Source: an uncultured Aquimarina sp.
Lineage (GTDB): Bacteria; Bacteroidota; Bacteroidia; Flavobacteriales; Flavobacteriaceae
Reading direction: 5' to 3'
NCBI GenBank assembly: GCA_937951135.1
Contig: CALFCI010000027.1
Span: 1 to 45,727, forward strand
Length of the DNA: 45,727 bases
Shown: piece after piece, positions 45,241 through 45,727 of the stretch
How positions within the stretch are numbered: position 1 is the stretch's first letter
How the letters are laid out: every line of letters begins with the position of its first letter
Translations under genes and position numbers: made by a program
The notes under the pieces: model-generated
The model's database searches: none
What the model was told of the DNA's origin: nothing
What the model saw: only the letters and a program-made list of their open reading frames with translations

Positions 45241-45608
45241 ATTATTAAGGATATTAAATGTAATAATTACGTTAACATTATTATTTAGCGTGTAAAAGTA
45301 ACATTTTGATTGAAAACAAAAACATTAATATCATTAAAAAACCCCATTTTAAAATTTCACAAAAGAATGCCTCCAAAAGCGCATTCAGAAAATACGCTAA
45401 TCATATGGTTCTTTCTTTAGGCTTTAATAACTTCGAACTTCTTTTCTTTTATATAGTTTACACGAAATTTTCTTTTTCTTTAAAAATCGATTTTTATTTT
45501 GATTACAAAATTTATGCTTTTGTTGGTTGTATAAATCCTCCCCAAGTACTATATTTTAATGGCACATGAAATAAGTTCAACTCTAACGTATGCCTCCGAG
45601 GAACTACA
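45241..45608. other. AT-rich region between the acyltransferase and the IS66 fragment
   Basis: No supported gene. An open plus-strand stretch (45306-45569) lacks an ATG start and any recognisable domain. The last 45 bases before the IS66 stop codon are probably element-end sequence. Confidence 0.45.
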
Positions 45609-45727
45609 CTATAGATTATATCCAGGGAGAAGTTCCTCTAATTTTAGGACACTATAGTCTGGGATTCTCTGAAGCGTATCTTCTAGCCATTCTCTGGGAT
45701 TGATTTTCTGCATTTTGCAACTTCCAA
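45609..45727 (-). CDS. IS66-family transposase, C-terminal end (5' part beyond window)
   Basis: The minus strand from the right edge reads GSCKMQKINPREWLEDTLQR, then IPDYSVLKLEELLPGYNL, then TAG at 45609-45611. This is the characteristic IS66 TnpC C-terminus (cysteine-lysine, N-P-x-x-W/Y-L, R-I/L, L-x-E-L-L-P). Only 38 residues lie inside the window, so I cannot say whether the element is intact. Confidence 0.75.
   Translation of the reverse strand, partial: GSCKMQKINPREWLEDTLQRIPDYSVLKLEELLPGYNL

Noticed and set aside
45306..45569. Open plus-strand frame of 87 codons
   Set aside because: It lacks an ATG, has low-complexity Phe/Lys/Ile composition, no recognisable domain and no promoter.

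Overview
The window is AT-rich chromosomal DNA from a member of the Bacteroidota, most likely a marine Flavobacteriaceae. The evidence is the promoter style (TTG, 18-21 bases, TAnnTTTG), the protein families (C45 acyltransferase-like lipoprotein, MMPL-acyltransferase fusion, GT2-DUF2062, 7TM-HD phosphohydrolase, class II xylose isomerase), and intergenic spaces full of short hairpins and repeats. I saw no rRNA, tRNA or CRISPR array.

Region 1 (1-9268, all minus strand) looks like one end of a flexirubin-type (aryl polyene-dialkylresorcinol) pigment cluster. Reading in the direction of transcription it holds a GT2-DUF2062 glycosyltransferase, a giant MMPL/RND exporter fused to a PlsC-type acyltransferase and a C-terminal Rossmann-like tail, a CrtI-like oxidoreductase, a C45-family lipoprotein, and a phenylacetate-CoA-ligase-like adenylating enzyme cut by the window edge. 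Region 2 (9501-21117) is housekeeping: a PgpH-like c-di-AMP phosphodiesterase, thiolase, NlpC/P60 hydrolase, DUF2461, the cysE-cysM cysteine pair, a recQ helicase interrupted by an in-frame stop before its HRDC domain, MOSC and TruA-like proteins, and a LysM protein. Region 3 (21144-34321) starts with a decayed IS256 transposase and continues with a D-xylose utilisation cluster. That cluster has a GntR-type regulator, xylulokinase, xylose isomerase, MFS symporter, transketolase, transaldolase, a secreted GH63/GH37-like glycosidase and aldose 1-epimerase. Together these would take xylose in, isomerise and phosphorylate it, and feed it to the pentose phosphate pathway. Region 4 (34436-45727) is accessory: a secreted small protein facing a tiny HTH regulator across a 30-bp perfect palindrome, an NDH-2 type dehydrogenase, two paralogous right-handed beta-helix lipoproteins separated by a decayed IS1182-family element, an acyltransferase-3 membrane protein, and the C-terminus of an IS66 transposase at the right edge.

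The most unusual content lies between the genes. (a) Arrays of degenerate heptanucleotides keep a 7-base register while the 7-mer words change (4332-4394, 18869-19065, and inside a dispersed repeat at about 14489 and 24001). (b) A family of 140-180 bp elements with TAAGTACATGACAAAAA terminal inverted repeats occurs three times, and two copies closely bracket the glycosidase gene. (c) GTCTAAAAA-type inverted repeats occur at transposase ends and alone. (d) Long perfect palindromes sit at the xylR and HTH promoters. (e) The two beta-helix lipoproteins are mosaic: strongly diverged N-terminal parts and almost identical DNA over the remaining ~1.25 kb.
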